This document shows positions 36,512 through 48,673 of a DNA stretch of 64,000 nt, in pieces. Made by a program: the position numbers and the translations under genes. Origin of the DNA: Roseiarcus sp963751165. GTDB taxonomy: Bacteria > Pseudomonadota > Alphaproteobacteria > Rhizobiales > Beijerinckiaceae. The notes under the pieces were generated by a model that saw nothing but the letters and a program-made list of their open reading frames with translations, had not been told where the DNA came from and made no database searches. The stretch lies in NCBI GenBank assembly GCA_963751165.1, contig CAVVTP010000011.1, positions 164,995 through 228,994 on the forward strand. Direction: 5' to 3'. Position 1 is the first letter of the stretch; each line of letters opens with the position of its first letter.

Positions 36512-37591
36512 ATGGCGATCATCGAAGGGCAGGCGCGTCGTATCGTCGGCGGCGTCGATACGCACAAGGATCTTCACGTCGCAGCAGTCGTGGATGAGCA
36601 GGATCGCGTTCTCGGAACGCGGTCGTTCGCCACGACCCGACAAGGCTATCGCCAGATGCTGGCCTGGATGCAATCCTTCGGCGAGTTGCGCCGCATCGGA
36701 ATCGAATCGACCGGCAGTTACGGCGCAGGGCTTTTGCGCTTCATGCAGCAGGCGAAGGTTCCGGTGCTGGAGGTCACCACCCCCGACAAGCAGGATCGAC
36801 GTCGGCGCGGCAAGAACGACGATCTCGACGCCCAGAATGCCGCTCACGCCGCCTTTGCAGGCCAGCGGACCGTGACCCCGCGAAGCCGGGACGGCATGAT
36901 TGAATCCTTACGGATTCTGACGGCTTGCCGGAGGACGGCGGTCAGCGCCAGGCGCGTCGCCCTGCAAATGATCCATAACACGATCGTGTGCGCCCCTGAC
37001 GGCCTGCGCGATCAACTGCGCGGCCTGACGCGCATGCAGCTCGTCCGGACGTTGGCGTCCTCGCGGCCGGATCTGACAGCCTATCGCGATCTGGATTCCG
37101 CCTATCGCATCGGCCTCAAGTCTCTCGCGCGGCGTTACCTCGAGCTGCACGACGAGATTGCGGACCTCGACGCCATGATCGCCGCCATCGTCGACGAGCT
37201 GGCGCCAAACCTCGTCGCGCGTAATTCGATCGGCCATGTCGGAGCCGCTCAGCTTCTCCTTACGGCCGGCGACAATCCCGAGAGATTGCGCTCGGAATCC
37301 AGTTTCGCGTCGCTGTGTGGCGTGAGTCCGGTTCCTGCATCCTCGGGAAAAACGGTCAGGCATCGGCTCAACCGCGGCGGAGATCGCGCCGCCAACAGCG
37401 CGCTCCACATCATCGCCATCGGACGCCTGCGGACCGACCAGAAAACGAAAGACTATGTCGCTCGCCGGATCGCCGAGGGACATTCCAAACTCGACGCCAT
37501 ACGCGCTTTGAAGCGCTACCTCGCCAGAGAAATCTTCACACTCATCATCCAACGACGCAGAGAGATCAACGCCACCCAAATCGCCGCTTGA
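36512..37591 (+). CDS. IS110-family transposase (DEDD recombinase)
   Basis: 359 residues. N-terminal RuvC-like domain: IVGGVDTHKDLHVAAVVDE (first D), IGIESTGSYGAGLLRFM (E), RRRRGKNDDLDAQNAA (two D) complete the DEDD set. The C-terminal Tnp domain carries IGHVGAAQLLLTAGDNPERLRSESSFASLCGVSPVPASSGKT, with the serine nucleophile expected in this SPVPASSG region. Intact, so the element may be active. Confidence 0.94.
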   Translation: MAIIEGQARRIVGGVDTHKDLHVAAVVDEQDRVLGTRSFATTRQGYRQMLAWMQSFGELRRIGIESTGSYGAGLLRFMQQAKVPVLEVTTPDKQDRRRRGKNDDLDAQNAAHAAFAGQRTVTPRSRDGMIESLRILTACRRTAVSARRVALQMIHNTIVCAPDGLRDQLRGLTRMQLVRTLASSRPDLTAYRDLDSAYRIGLKSLARRYLELHDEIADLDAMIAAIVDELAPNLVARNSIGHVGAAQLLLTAGDNPERLRSESSFASLCGVSPVPASSGKTVRHRLNRGGDRAANSALHIIAIGRLRTDQKTKDYVARRIAEGHSKLDAIRALKRYLAREIFTLIIQRRREINATQIAA

Positions 37592-38052
37592 CAAACAGAA
37601 GGGCGTCCAAGGCAGCCAGTTCACCGCCGCCGCCTTCACCGGCGCGTTGCTCGAGGCTGGCGTGCGCATCTCGATGGACGGGCGCGGCCGCTGGATGGAC
37701 AACGTCTTCATCGAACGCGTCTGGCGCTCGCTGAAGTATGAGGATATCTATCTCAAGGGCTACGCCGACGGCCGCGAGGCGAAAGCCGGGATCGGCGAAT
37801 ATTTCGCCTTCTACAACGAGCGTCGTCTTCATCAGGCGCACGGCTACCGCGCCCCAATGGCCGTCTGGCGCGACGGCGCGGTCCGGACCCGTGGACATGT
37901 GGACAACGCTGACGCGTTGACCACAGGCCCACAGGCAGAGCAGAATCAGCAGCAGACAGAACCCTTGGCGGCTTGATAAAGGACAACCAGCAGACGGTCT
38001 TCCAACTTAACCGCCGCCAAAAACGGTCCCGCTGCGCGGGGCCACTTCAATC

Positions 38053-38284
38053 AGCGCCCTCAATGCTCGAGCGATCACCCCAGTCATCCCACCCAAATCA
38101 AACCGAAAAACCCCCCGCCCGTGCGATTTCATCCTCTACTGCGAACGCAATCTCATTGAGCGTTTCTTCAACAAGCTCAAACATTTCCGCGCCATTGCCA
38201 CGCGCTACGACAAGCTCGATAAGATTTTCCTCGCCGGGGTTCAACTCGCCTGCGCCGTCATCCTCCTTAACGAACACAGGCCCT
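38053..38284 (+). pseudogene. IS5-family transposase, 3' part
   Basis: Continues the IS5 frame after the IS3 insertion: SALNARAITPVIPPKSNRKT, CDFILYCERNLIERFFNKLKHFRAIATRYDKL (E of DDE) and FLAGVQLACAVILLNEHRP. The natural stop seems to be completed by the flanking TA; here the frame reads on into host DNA. Confidence 0.85.
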
Positions 38285-38424
38285 ACCTGGAGCGAAACCT
38301 CAAACGCTGCCCGGGCGCCGCTTGCGGTCGCCTTACCGCAACAGCTTGAACGCGTGCGGCGACCAGTCGCCCCGACCCACGCCCGGAATGCACCACAGCA
38401 TGCAAAGCGGCTCGATCGCCCTAG

Positions 38425-40062
38425 CCGCATTTCTCACAGCTCCATGGCGGCGCGCTTGCTGTTTGAGCGCGGCCGCGTTGCCCAAGCCTTGATGGCAGAA
38501 AGGCCTTGTGGCGGGAATTACAGGCGCACGGCGGCGGCCGCCGGATCGGCGGCGCTATTTTGGGTTATGTCGACTGTGCGCTGTCTGGTTCGTCAGATCG
38601 CCGCTGCGGCGAGCCGGACGTGGGCGATCCGGAATTCGCGCGGGTTGGGGAAGGATGAGGCCATGGCGAGCTTGATGCGGCGGACCGAGATTCGCACCAG
38701 CGCGCCGATCTTGAGCAACTTGAGACGGATGGTTGCGCAATTGGCCTTGGCGAACTGCGTGCGCTTGAGGCCGATGCGGCGCACGGCGCACAAGAGAATG
38801 TAGGCGAAGGAGGCAAACCACAGCCGCAGCTGATTGGCGCGCATGGTTGCGGTCGAGGTGCGGTCGGCGAACAGGTCGGCTTGGCATTCCTTGATCCGGT
38901 TCTCCATGTCGCCGCGGGCGCAATAGACCTTCTCGTAGAGACGCCGGGCGCCGGTCTCTTCTCGGCTGAGCGAAGTGACGACGAAGCGCGGGTTGGCCTC
39001 GCCTTGCGTCCATTCCGCCTTGGCGATGACCGGCGCTCGCGCGACCAACTGTCCAGCGTGGTCCACGAGAACTCCTTGAAGCGGCGCACCGGCTTTCCGC
39101 TCGCCTCCGCCGCAGCCTTGGCCGCGGCCAACTCGCGCTCGATCATCGCGGCGAGACGGGCGTTGCGCGCCAGACCGAACAGATAATCGACCCGGTTGGC
39201 CTCGCACCAGGCCATCAACGCTTCGCGGGCGAAGCCGGAATCGGCGCGCAGCAAGATGCGGGTGTGCGGCCAGCGAGCGCGGATCTGCGCCACGATGCGG
39301 GCGATCTCCTCCACCGCCCCGGCGGAAGCGTCGATGTCGGCTTTGCGCAGCTTCGCCGCCAGGAGATGGCGGCCGCAGAACACGTAAAGCGGCAGATAAC
39401 AATAGCAGTCGTAATAGCCGTGGAAGAACCGGCCCTCCTGATGGCCGTGCAGCGGGTCGTCGGTGGCGTCGAGATCGAGGATGATCTGCTTCGGCGGGCG
39501 GCGATGCGCCTCGACGAACAGGTCGACCGGCAGCCGCTCGATCATCGCCGCATCGTGGCTGATCTTGTGATAGCGGGTCGGCAGCGGCCGGCTGAGCTCG
39601 AGCCGGTTCAGCGTCGACTTGCCCGCCACCGCAGCGCAATCCTCGCGCCGCGCTTCCAGCTTGCCGGCGAGGATCGCCATCACCGGGTCATGGCGCAGGT
39701 GATCGTGATCGTTGAGGTCCTCATAGCCGAGCGCCAGTCCGAACACCCGCTGGCCGATCAGCGTCTTGACCTCGTGCTCGATCAGGTCCTGGCGGCGCGC
39801 GTCGCGGAAGCAGGCGGCGAACCGATCGATGAGACCGATCGCCCGGTCGGTTGAGCCAAGCAGCGTCGCGCCGGCGTCCGAGGTGATGCTTCCGCCGTCG
39901 AAAGCAGCCACCACCCAACGTCCTTCAACCGGTTCAAATTCAAACAAATCCGGGATACAGTCTGTTTGCATCGAGGCACCTCGCGAGTCAAGCTAAGCTG
40001 TTGCTGCACAACATACTTTCGCTGATTCGGGCCTCGATGACCTACTGTTTGAGAAATCCGGG
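38425..40062 (-). mobile_element. IS1380-family element
   Basis: 1,638 bp with inverted ends CCGCATTTCTCACAG (38425) and, reversed, CCGGATTTCTCAAACAG (40062), flanked by the 4-bp duplication CTAG (38421-38424, 40063-40066). Family, size and duplication length agree. Confidence 0.9.
38593..39971 (-). CDS. IS1380-family transposase (frameshifted)
   Basis: DDE transposase starting MQTDCIPDLFEFEPVEGRWVVAAFDGGSITSDAGATLLG, with LILDLDATDDPLHGHQEGRFFHGYYDCYCYLPLYVFCG-type central motifs and ILLRADSGFAREALMAWCEANRVDYLFGLARN. The frame changes near 39029-39031, where one G seems missing; the other frame continues VIAKAEWTQGEANPRFVVTSL, ARGDMENRIKECQADLFADRTS and MRANQLRLWFASFAYILL (third acidic region), ending near 38593. 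About 460 residues in total, normal for the family. Confidence 0.88.
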
Positions 40063-40761
40063 CTAGCCGCCTCGACCGCTCCCATGTCCTCGACGTCCCA
40101 GCCGAACTGGTCGCAGATCGACCCGACCGTCCTCTTGGCGGCGACGTCGTTTCCGCAAATGAACATGGTCGGCCGTCCGCCGGCGAATTGCGGGTTGATC
40201 ATCTGCGCGGCGCCGACCGAATTGAACGCCTTGACGAAATAAGCATGCGGGTAAGCGCTTTGCAGCTGCTCCATCAGCAACTCCTTCATCGTGGTGAAGA
40301 ACGACAGGACGCCGTTGACCGGCGGCCCGCCGCCGATCGGATTGCAGGCGTCGATCACCGGCTTGCCGTCGAGCGCGGTACCGCCGCACTGATTGAGCGC
40401 CTCGAGCGCCGCCTCGCCCGCGATCGCGAGCACGACAACCTCGCCGAAGGCCGCGGCCTCGCCCATCGACTTCACCTGCGCGCCGGGGTTCTTCGCCGCC
40501 CACTCCTGGAGTTTTCCGGAATCGCGGGTTCCGATCGCGACCTCATGGCCGTGTTTCAAAAAGCCGCCGGCAAGCGTCTGACCGACGACGCCCGAGCCGA
40601 TGACGCCTACTTTCATGGATCGTCTCCCTGGTGTCGGCCCCGCTCAGCATGCGCGGCTCCGGCAAGGTTAACCTGGGATGGGGCAAGCGGCTTCACAAGG
40701 GCGGAATTCCCCAGCGGCGCCGCGTTGCCCGGTTGCCGCCTGCCACGCACTGCCATACGTA

Positions 40762-40930
40762 ACGCTCGATGGTTCTCTTCGGGGATCAGAAGGGAACATG
40801 GTGCAGGCCGAAAGGCCATTGCCGTGGCTGCCCCGCAACTGTAAGCGGTAAGATGACGCCACTTGTGATCACTGGGCAACCGGGAAGATCGGCGTCTGTC
40901 GTCGACCCGCGAGCCAGGAGACCTGCCATC
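40762..40930 (+). ncRNA. Cobalamin (AdoCbl) riboswitch
   Basis: Contains the conserved modules in order: GGTTCTCTTCGGGGATCAGAAGGGAAC-like P3 region near 40771, GGCTGCCCCGCAACTGTAAGCGG (40826-40848), GATGACGCCACTTG, CCGGGAAGATCGG and the B12 box CCGCGAGCCAGGAGACCTGCC (40907-40927). This order is diagnostic. On the plus strand, ending 250 bases before a thiamine-diphosphate enzyme; the usual partners (btuB, cob or metE genes) are not next to it. Confidence 0.92.
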
Positions 40931-40978
40931 GCTCGTGCAGCCGATCTCGGGCGAGGTGACCGATGGTTTGTCTCTTTA

Positions 40979-41056
40979 GCGGCATCACCCGGCTTCGTGC
41001 TGTTTCCCCAAACAGCATGCGAGGGTGTCATGCCTGGAATTGTCTCGAGTTTTTTG
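40979..41056 (+). promoter_or_regulatory. Possible riboswitch expression platform/terminator hairpin
   Basis: GCTGTTTCCCCAAACAGC (41001 area) is a perfect 7-bp hairpin, flanked by CATCACCC and GGGTG that can extend the stem; CTCGAGTTTTTTGAG with six T follows. It lies just downstream of the riboswitch and could be the terminator it controls. Confidence 0.4.
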
Positions 41057-41179
41057 AGGCCAAGTCGGAGTTTCCTGATCGGCATATTGGGCCCACCTCG
41101 GCGATGTCTCCTTAAAGACATGTCGGCGCCCCTTCTCGCGCCGAGGCCTGACGCGTCTTAACACCAGAGGGTTGCAAAA

Positions 41180-42814
41180 ATGGCCCGACGAGCCCGTGAC
41201 GTTCTGCTCGACATCCTCCGCGACGAGGGGATCACCCACGTATTCGGCAATCCCGGCTCGACCGAAATGCCGCTGATGGACGCGCTCGTCGACGCGCCGG
41301 ACATCACCTACGTCCTCGGCCTCCAGGAGGCCACGGCGGTCGGCATGGCGGATGGGTGGGCGCTGGCGTCGGGGCGGGCGGGCTTCGTCAGCCTGCATGC
41401 GATGGGCGGACTCGGCAATGCAATGGGGGTGCTGGTCGCCTCCAAGGCGAGCGAGACGCCGCTTGTCATCACCGCGGGACAGCAGGACACCCGTCACCTG
41501 ATGACCGAGCCCTGGCTGTCGGGCGACCTCGTCGCGCTCGCCGCGCCAGTGACCAAATGGGCGAAGGAAGTTCGGCGCGGGGAGGACGTCGGGCAAGCGC
41601 TGCGCCGCGCCTTCACGGTCGCGCGCACCGCGCCTTCAGGACCGGTGTTCCTGTCGCTGCCGATGGACGTCCTCGACCAGGAGGTGAGCGGCAAGACCCC
41701 GCGGGCCTCCGCTCCGCCGCGCCTCGGGGCCTCGCCCGATGCGGCGCGCCTTGCCGAGCTTCTCGCAACACTCGATCCGGACAAGGTGGTCGTTTTGCTC
41801 GGCGACGACCTGTCGGCCTCGATCAGCGCGGGCTTGACCGCCTTCGTCGAGGCGGGCGGATTCCCGGTCTGGGGGACGCAGCTTACCTCACGCGTCGCCT
41901 TTCCCTCGGGCCATCCCTCACGGGCGGGCGTCATGAAGCCGGACTTCGCCGTGATGCGCGAGCATTTCGCCAACGCCCAGGCGATCGTGCTCGTCGGCGG
42001 ACGCGCTTTCGTCGCTTATCCCTATCGCGCCGCCGAGCCGGTGCCGGAAGGCGTCGCCATTCTGCACATTGCCGACAATCCGGAGGCGTTCGGCCGCGAG
42101 CAGGCCGCCGACCTAGCGCTCCTCGGCGACGTTGGCCTGACGCTCTCCGCCGCGGCGAAGCGACTCGCCGACATTGTCGACCGCGACCGGGTTGAAGTCT
42201 TGCTCGCCGCACGCGGCGCGAAGAAGCGCGCCGTGATGGAGGCGTTGCGGGCGGAGATTCTTGCCGAGACCGACTCGCCGCTTTCTGCGGACGCAGCGGT
42301 GCTGGCGGCGCTCGATGCGTTGCCGGCAACCGCGCTGATCGCAAACAACTCCGCCGCCACCTTCGGCCGGGTGCAAGACCTGCTCATCACCCGGCCCGGT
42401 CGCTACTTCTTCGCCCGCGGCGGGGTGCTCGGCTGTAACATGCCCGCCGCCATCGGCGCGTCCTTGGCCGGCGCGGACTGGGTCGCCTCATTCGTTGGCG
42501 ACGGCGGGGCGATGTATTCGCCGCAGGCCCTTTGGAGCGCCGCGCATTACCGGGCGCGGGTGATCTTCTTCGTGTTCAATAATCGCCGCTACGGCGTGCT
42601 GCAAAACGTCGCCACGAGCCTCGGCTATTCCAACGCCGTCGCCGGTCGGTTCGTCGGCATGGCTATCATCGAGCCGGCGATCGACTTTCAGGCGCTTTCG
42701 GCGTCGATGGGCGTGCCAGCGGTTCGGGCCGACGATCGCGCGGCGATCGGCGCCGCGGTCGTGAAGGCGCTCGAGCGGGACGGGCCGAGCCTGATCGAGA
42801 TCGGGATAAGGTAA
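41180..42814 (+). CDS. Thiamine-diphosphate enzyme, benzoylformate decarboxylase-like
   Basis: 544 residues, acetolactate synthase/decarboxylase superfamily. N-terminal Pyr domain: FGNPGSTEMPLMDAL, YVLGLQEATAVGMADGWALASG with the catalytic glutamate and MGGLGNAMGVLV; central Rossmann domain; C-terminal PP domain FARGGVLGCNMPAAIGASLAG and VGDGGAMYSPQALWSAAHYRARVIFFVFNNRRYGV, the GDG...NN cofactor motif. Similarity to MdlC-type benzoylformate decarboxylase is strongest, but substrate cannot be settled. The ATG follows AGAGGG. It is the first gene after the cobalamin riboswitch. Confidence 0.85.
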   Translation: MARRARDVLLDILRDEGITHVFGNPGSTEMPLMDALVDAPDITYVLGLQEATAVGMADGWALASGRAGFVSLHAMGGLGNAMGVLVASKASETPLVITAGQQDTRHLMTEPWLSGDLVALAAPVTKWAKEVRRGEDVGQALRRAFTVARTAPSGPVFLSLPMDVLDQEVSGKTPRASAPPRLGASPDAARLAELLATLDPDKVVVLLGDDLSASISAGLTAFVEAGGFPVWGTQLTSRVAFPSGHPSRAGVMKPDFAVMREHFANAQAIVLVGGRAFVAYPYRAAEPVPEGVAILHIADNPEAFGREQAADLALLGDVGLTLSAAAKRLADIVDRDRVEVLLAARGAKKRAVMEALRAEILAETDSPLSADAAVLAALDALPATALIANNSAATFGRVQDLLITRPGRYFFARGGVLGCNMPAAIGASLAGADWVASFVGDGGAMYSPQALWSAAHYRARVIFFVFNNRRYGVLQNVATSLGYSNAVAGRFVGMAIIEPAIDFQALSASMGVPAVRADDRAAIGAAVVKALERDGPSLIEIGIR

Positions 42815-42831
42815 GGCGGAGCGCCCCCGCC

Positions 42832-43605
42832 TTAGCGCTTTGGCGCGACCACGGCAAACATCGCGTTCTGCGGATCATGCGCCTGCACGATCCATTGCCC
42901 GCCGGGAACCTCATGCGGCCCGTTGATGATCCGCCCGCCGCGCGCCGTGATCCGCCCCGCCGCCGCCTCCGCGCCGTCGACATTGAAATAGTAGAGCCAG
43001 AACGCCGTCGGCGTCTGCGGCATGCGGGTCATGATGCCGCCTTGCTCGCCATGGCGGGTGTTGAACAAATGGTAGACGCCGATCGGTCCCATGTCGAACT
43101 CGCCGTCCTTGTTCCAGCCGAAGAAGCTGGAATAGAAATCGAAGGCCTTGCCGCCGTCGTCGGCGTGCAACTCATGCCAGCCGACCGTGCCCAGCGCGCC
43201 CGACGCCGCGGGCGGCGGCGGGTTCCCCTCCAAGTCGCGGAAGAGCATAAAGGTTCCGCCGTAAGGGTCGGCGACCACGGCGAATCGGCCGAATTCCGGG
43301 AATGTCGGTCGGCGCCTTGAACACCTTTCCGCCGGCCGCCATCAGCTTCGGCAGCGCGGCGTCGACGTCTTCGACCCAGATGTAGCCCATCCATGACGGC
43401 CTTGCGCCCATCGACTTGGCGTCGGGGGAATCGTCATCATTCCGGCGATCGGCGTCGTGCCGGCCGACACCACCTTGTAGGGGAAGTCGGCCATTCCGCT
43501 GTCCTCCGCCGTCCAGCCGAGCACATGCGTATAGAACCCGACCGCGGCGGCAAGGTCGTCGCCCATATACTCGTACCAGACGAATTTCCCGATCGGCGTC
43601 GACAT
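42832..43605 (-). CDS. Two-domain VOC (glyoxalase/bleomycin-resistance fold) protein, two frameshifts
   Basis: First VOC domain: MSTPIGKFVWYEYMGDDLAAAVGFYTHVLGWTAED, then a break at the G run 43424-43428 into MGARPSWMGYIWVEDVDAALPKLMAAGGKVFKAPTDIP, and a second near 43296-43300 into EFGRFAVVADPYGGTFMLFRDLEG. Second domain: GTVGWHELHADDGGKAFDFYSSFFGWNKDGEF and AARITARGGRIINGPHEVPGGQWIVQAHDPQ-type sequence. The corrected length is about 257 residues, usual for this family of unknown substrate. Confidence 0.85.
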
Positions 43606-43771
43606 GCGTTGGTCCTCCGCGATGCTGGAGTTGAAAGATTAGCGCCTCGCGGCGAAAAGATTAAGACCGGCGTCGGTTCCAGTCTGGTTCAGAAAATTCC
43701 GCGCCCGGCGCCAAGCGTCCCTCCCCCTATCCCGTTCGCTCAAGCGGCTCCGGATTGGCGCGCAAGTAATA

Positions 43772-47020
<3,249 letters not shown>

Positions 47021-47258
47021 GGCGCTTGGAGCGCAACGCCGATGCGAACGATTGCGGTCTTCATGTTTCCTCGTCCGGGCGGCCTTGCAAACGGGCGTCA
47101 GGCCACAAGCTCAATCGATTTTCCTGCTCGAGAGGTCTCTCTTCCTCAACAGTGGCGACGAGATGTCAGCGATTGGCGCCGAAAAGATGAAGACCCGGAC
47201 ATGCGCTGGTGTGAGAATCGGAAGGAGGGCCAGCCTTCCGCATCTGGAGGATGACAAC

Positions 47259-47513
47259 TCACTTGACCTTGCTGTTCGGGTCGCCCGATCGCGCCCGCAC
47301 GTAAGCACGCTCACCCGTGCGCGGCGCGAGCCACACCTCGATCAGCTCGCCCGACTGCGGATCGACGAAGCGTTCGCCGGTGAATGTCCAGTCGCGCCCC
47401 GGCGGCGCGTCCAAAGGGCGCCGCTTGTAGCCGCCGCTGCGGAACAGGAGCCAGACCAGGACGAGCGCGGCTGGAACCGCAATCCAGAAGAGCGAGGCGA
47501 GGCAGACGGTCAC
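47259..47513 (-). CDS. Small single-span membrane protein
   Basis: 84 residues: CLASLFWIAVPAALVLVWLLF membrane segment, then a cytoplasmic or periplasmic tail GYKRRPLDAPPGRDWTFTGERFVDPQSGELIEVWLAPRTGERAYVRA. GTG start overlaps the ybjQ stop as GTGA, so the two are translationally coupled. Function unknown. Confidence 0.72.
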   Translation of the reverse strand: MTVCLASLFWIAVPAALVLVWLLFRSGGYKRRPLDAPPGRDWTFTGERFVDPQSGELIEVWLAPRTGERAYVRARSGDPNSKVK

Positions 47514-47833
47514 GCCGCGCGTTCGATAACGGCTGCTGTGCCGTAAGCCACGATCTCGCTCATCGTATCGCCGATCTCGGCGCTGTCGTAGCGCATCATC
47601 AGGACGGCGTTCGCCCCCATGGCGGTCGCGTTCTGGACGAGCCGATCGAGCGCGTGGCGGCGCGCCTCCTCGAGAAGCTGGGTGTATTCGTGGATCTCGC
47701 CGCCGACGATCGAACGCAAGCCGGCCATCAGATTGCCGCCGAGGCCGCGGCTGCGGACCACGACGCCGAAACATTGTCCGAGCGTCTGCACGGTCCGATG
47801 CCCGGCGACGTTCTCCGTCGTTGCGATGATCAT
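47510..47833 (-). CDS. YbjQ/DUF74 family protein
   Basis: 107 residues, MIIATTENVAGHRTVQTLGQCFGVVVRSR, then IVGGEIHEYTQLLEEARRHALDRLVQNATAMGANAVLMMRYDSAEIGDTMSEIVAYGTAAVI. These are the DUF74 hallmarks of pentameric YbjQ-like proteins, annotated as putative heavy-metal-binding but with no proven role. TTGGAG precedes the ATG. Confidence 0.9.
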   Translation of the reverse strand: MIIATTENVAGHRTVQTLGQCFGVVVRSRGLGGNLMAGLRSIVGGEIHEYTQLLEEARRHALDRLVQNATAMGANAVLMMRYDSAEIGDTMSEIVAYGTAAVIERAA

Positions 47834-47904
47834 TGGCGACTCCAAGAGCTTGCGAAGAATTGGCGCGGCCGTCGCGCCTCCGCCGGATTATAGCGAACGA
47901 GAGC

Positions 47905-48591
47905 TTACTCAACCGTTCCGCGCTTCGTCGCGCCTCGCGGCGCCTTCCGCCGCGGCGCCGGGCCGCACAGCGCGTAAACGGCGTCGTCGACGATCGGCTC
48001 GATCGCGGCGCGCGGAATGCGGGCGCGGGCGCGGATCGACAGCGTATGGACTGCGGCCGAAGCGACGCGCGCCAGGCGCCGCGGATCGGCCTCGGCAGGA
48101 AGCTCGCCCGCGGCCCGCGCCGCCTCGAACAGGCGCTCGAAGGCGCGATCGGTACTGTCGATCGCTTCCACGACAATCTTGCGAATCTCTGGGTCGGAGA
48201 CCGCGTCGGAGGAGGCGCTGAGCACGGTGAAGCAGCCGCGCGGACCCTCTTCGCCGCTGAGATAGAGATCGAGCGCGGCAAGAAGGATGCGCCGCAGCTT
48301 GTCGCGCAGCGGCGCCTTCTCGGCGAACAATGGTGCGAATGCGTCGCGCACATGCTCGCGGTAGCGGCGGTATGCCTGGACGTAAAGCGCGCGCTTGTCG
48401 CCGAAGGCGCCGTACAGGCTCGGCCGGTTGAGCCCGGTCGCAGCGCTCAGGTCGTCGAGCGAGGTCGCTGCGAAGCCGTCCTTCCAGAAGGCCTCCATGA
48501 CGTGGGTCAGGGCCGCACCGGCCTCGAATGCGCGCGGGCGGCCCGGTCGGCGGGGCGGGACTGCGGAAGATGCGCGTAGCTTTTGTACCAT
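47905..48591 (-). CDS. TetR/AcrR-family transcriptional regulator
   Basis: 228 residues. RRPGRPRAFEAGAALTHVMEAFWKDGFAATSLDDLSAATGLNRPSLYGAFGDKRALYVQAYRRY is the TetR helix-turn-helix; the C-terminal ligand-binding domain follows (LDLYLSGEEGPRGCFTVLSAS). Divergent from the GST gene with about 80 bases between starts, so it probably represses that gene and itself. The ATG at 48591 lies within a palindrome. Confidence 0.9.
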   Translation of the reverse strand: MVQKLRASSAVPPRRPGRPRAFEAGAALTHVMEAFWKDGFAATSLDDLSAATGLNRPSLYGAFGDKRALYVQAYRRYREHVRDAFAPLFAEKAPLRDKLRRILLAALDLYLSGEEGPRGCFTVLSASSDAVSDPEIRKIVVEAIDSTDRAFERLFEAARAAGELPAEADPRRLARVASAAVHTLSIRARARIPRAAIEPIVDDAVYALCGPAPRRKAPRGATKRGTVE

Positions 48592-48640
48592 TTTGCACAA
48601 AACTCTTGACTGAATCTATTTTATGCGAAAAGGTACATAA
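48583..48640. promoter_or_regulatory. Candidate TetR operators in the regulator/GST intergenic region
   Basis: Two imperfect palindromes: TTGTACCATTTTGCACAA (48583-48600; six of nine arm pairs) covering the regulator start codon, and TTATGCGAAAAGGTACATAA (48621-48640; five-base perfect outer arms). Their place between divergent genes fits autorepression. Confidence 0.45.
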
Positions 48641-48673
48641 ACAGCCAAACAGATAATCGCCAGGGAGAATCGC

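Larger units (their letters stand above)
36227..37607 (+). mobile_element. IS110-family element inside IS3 orfB
   Basis: 1,381 bp between AACACCGAC and CAAGGCAGC of IS3 orfB; one C is ambiguous between left flank and right end. There is no terminal inverted repeat and no target duplication, as known for IS110-type elements. The left non-coding part is 285 bases and the right only 16, as in the IS110 group proper rather than IS1111. Confidence 0.88.
35666..37976 (+). pseudogene. IS3 transposase OrfB, split by IS110
   Basis: First part 35666-36226 (187 codons): MSASNRRAKLDRHHPDLSVRRQCAMLGVARSGVY, PFFGARRIARTLTEEGFAIDRKRVRRLMRLMGIEAL and QVWAADITYIPIGRGFLYLVAVIDWASRAVL with the first D of the DDE triad, ending FNTD. 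Second part 37608-37976 (122 codons plus stop): QGSQFTAAAFTGALLEAG, MDGRGRWMDNVFIERVWRSLKYEDIYLKGY and FYNERRLHQAHGYRAPMAVW. The two parts join exactly in frame to 309 residues with no base gained or lost. Confidence 0.93.
35305..38049 (+). mobile_element. IS3-family element inserted in the IS5 transposase, itself carrying IS110
   Basis: Inverted ends TGAAGTGGCCCCG at 35305 and CGGGGCCACTTCA ending 38049, with a 3-bp target duplication ATC (35302-35304 and 38050-38052). Removing it with one ATC rejoins the IS5 transposase frame as DADSFI-SALNARAITPVIPPKSNRK. Confidence 0.9.
34642..38284 (+). mobile_element. IS5-family element (IS427-type), interrupted by IS3
   Basis: Ends are GGGCCTGT (34642) and ACAGGCCC (38284), flanked by TA on both sides (34640-34641 and 38285-38286). 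It carries a two-frame DDE transposase interrupted at 35304/38050 by the IS3 element below. Without its guests the element is about 0.9 kb, typical for this subgroup. Confidence 0.82.
38334..40616 (-). pseudogene. NADP oxidoreductase, coenzyme F420-dependent type, split by IS1380
   Basis: NAD(P)-binding protein of the F420H2:NADP oxidoreductase/pyrroline-carboxylate-reductase fold. The 5' part (40063-40616) gives MKVGVIGSGVVGQTLAGGFLKHGHEVAIGTRD, VVLAIAGEAALEALNQCGG, IDACNPIGGGPPVNGVLSFFTTMKELLMEQLQ, VKAFNSVGAAQMINP and GWDVEDMGAVEAA. The last 30 codons lie on the other side of the IS, 38334-38424: RAIEPLCMLWCIPGVGRGDWSPHAFKLLR and TAA. With one CTAG removed the halves join in frame to about 214 residues. 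As written the protein ends in IS sequence. Confidence 0.9.

Noticed and set aside
41180..42814. Calling this gene acetolactate synthase (ilvB)
   Set aside because: The active-site and cofactor stretches resemble benzoylformate-decarboxylase-type enzymes more closely and no small regulatory subunit gene follows.
47259..48353. A 364-codon minus-strand frame spanning ybjQ and part of the tetR gene
   Set aside because: Only its last 84 codons look like protein; the rest is another frame of ybjQ and tetR.
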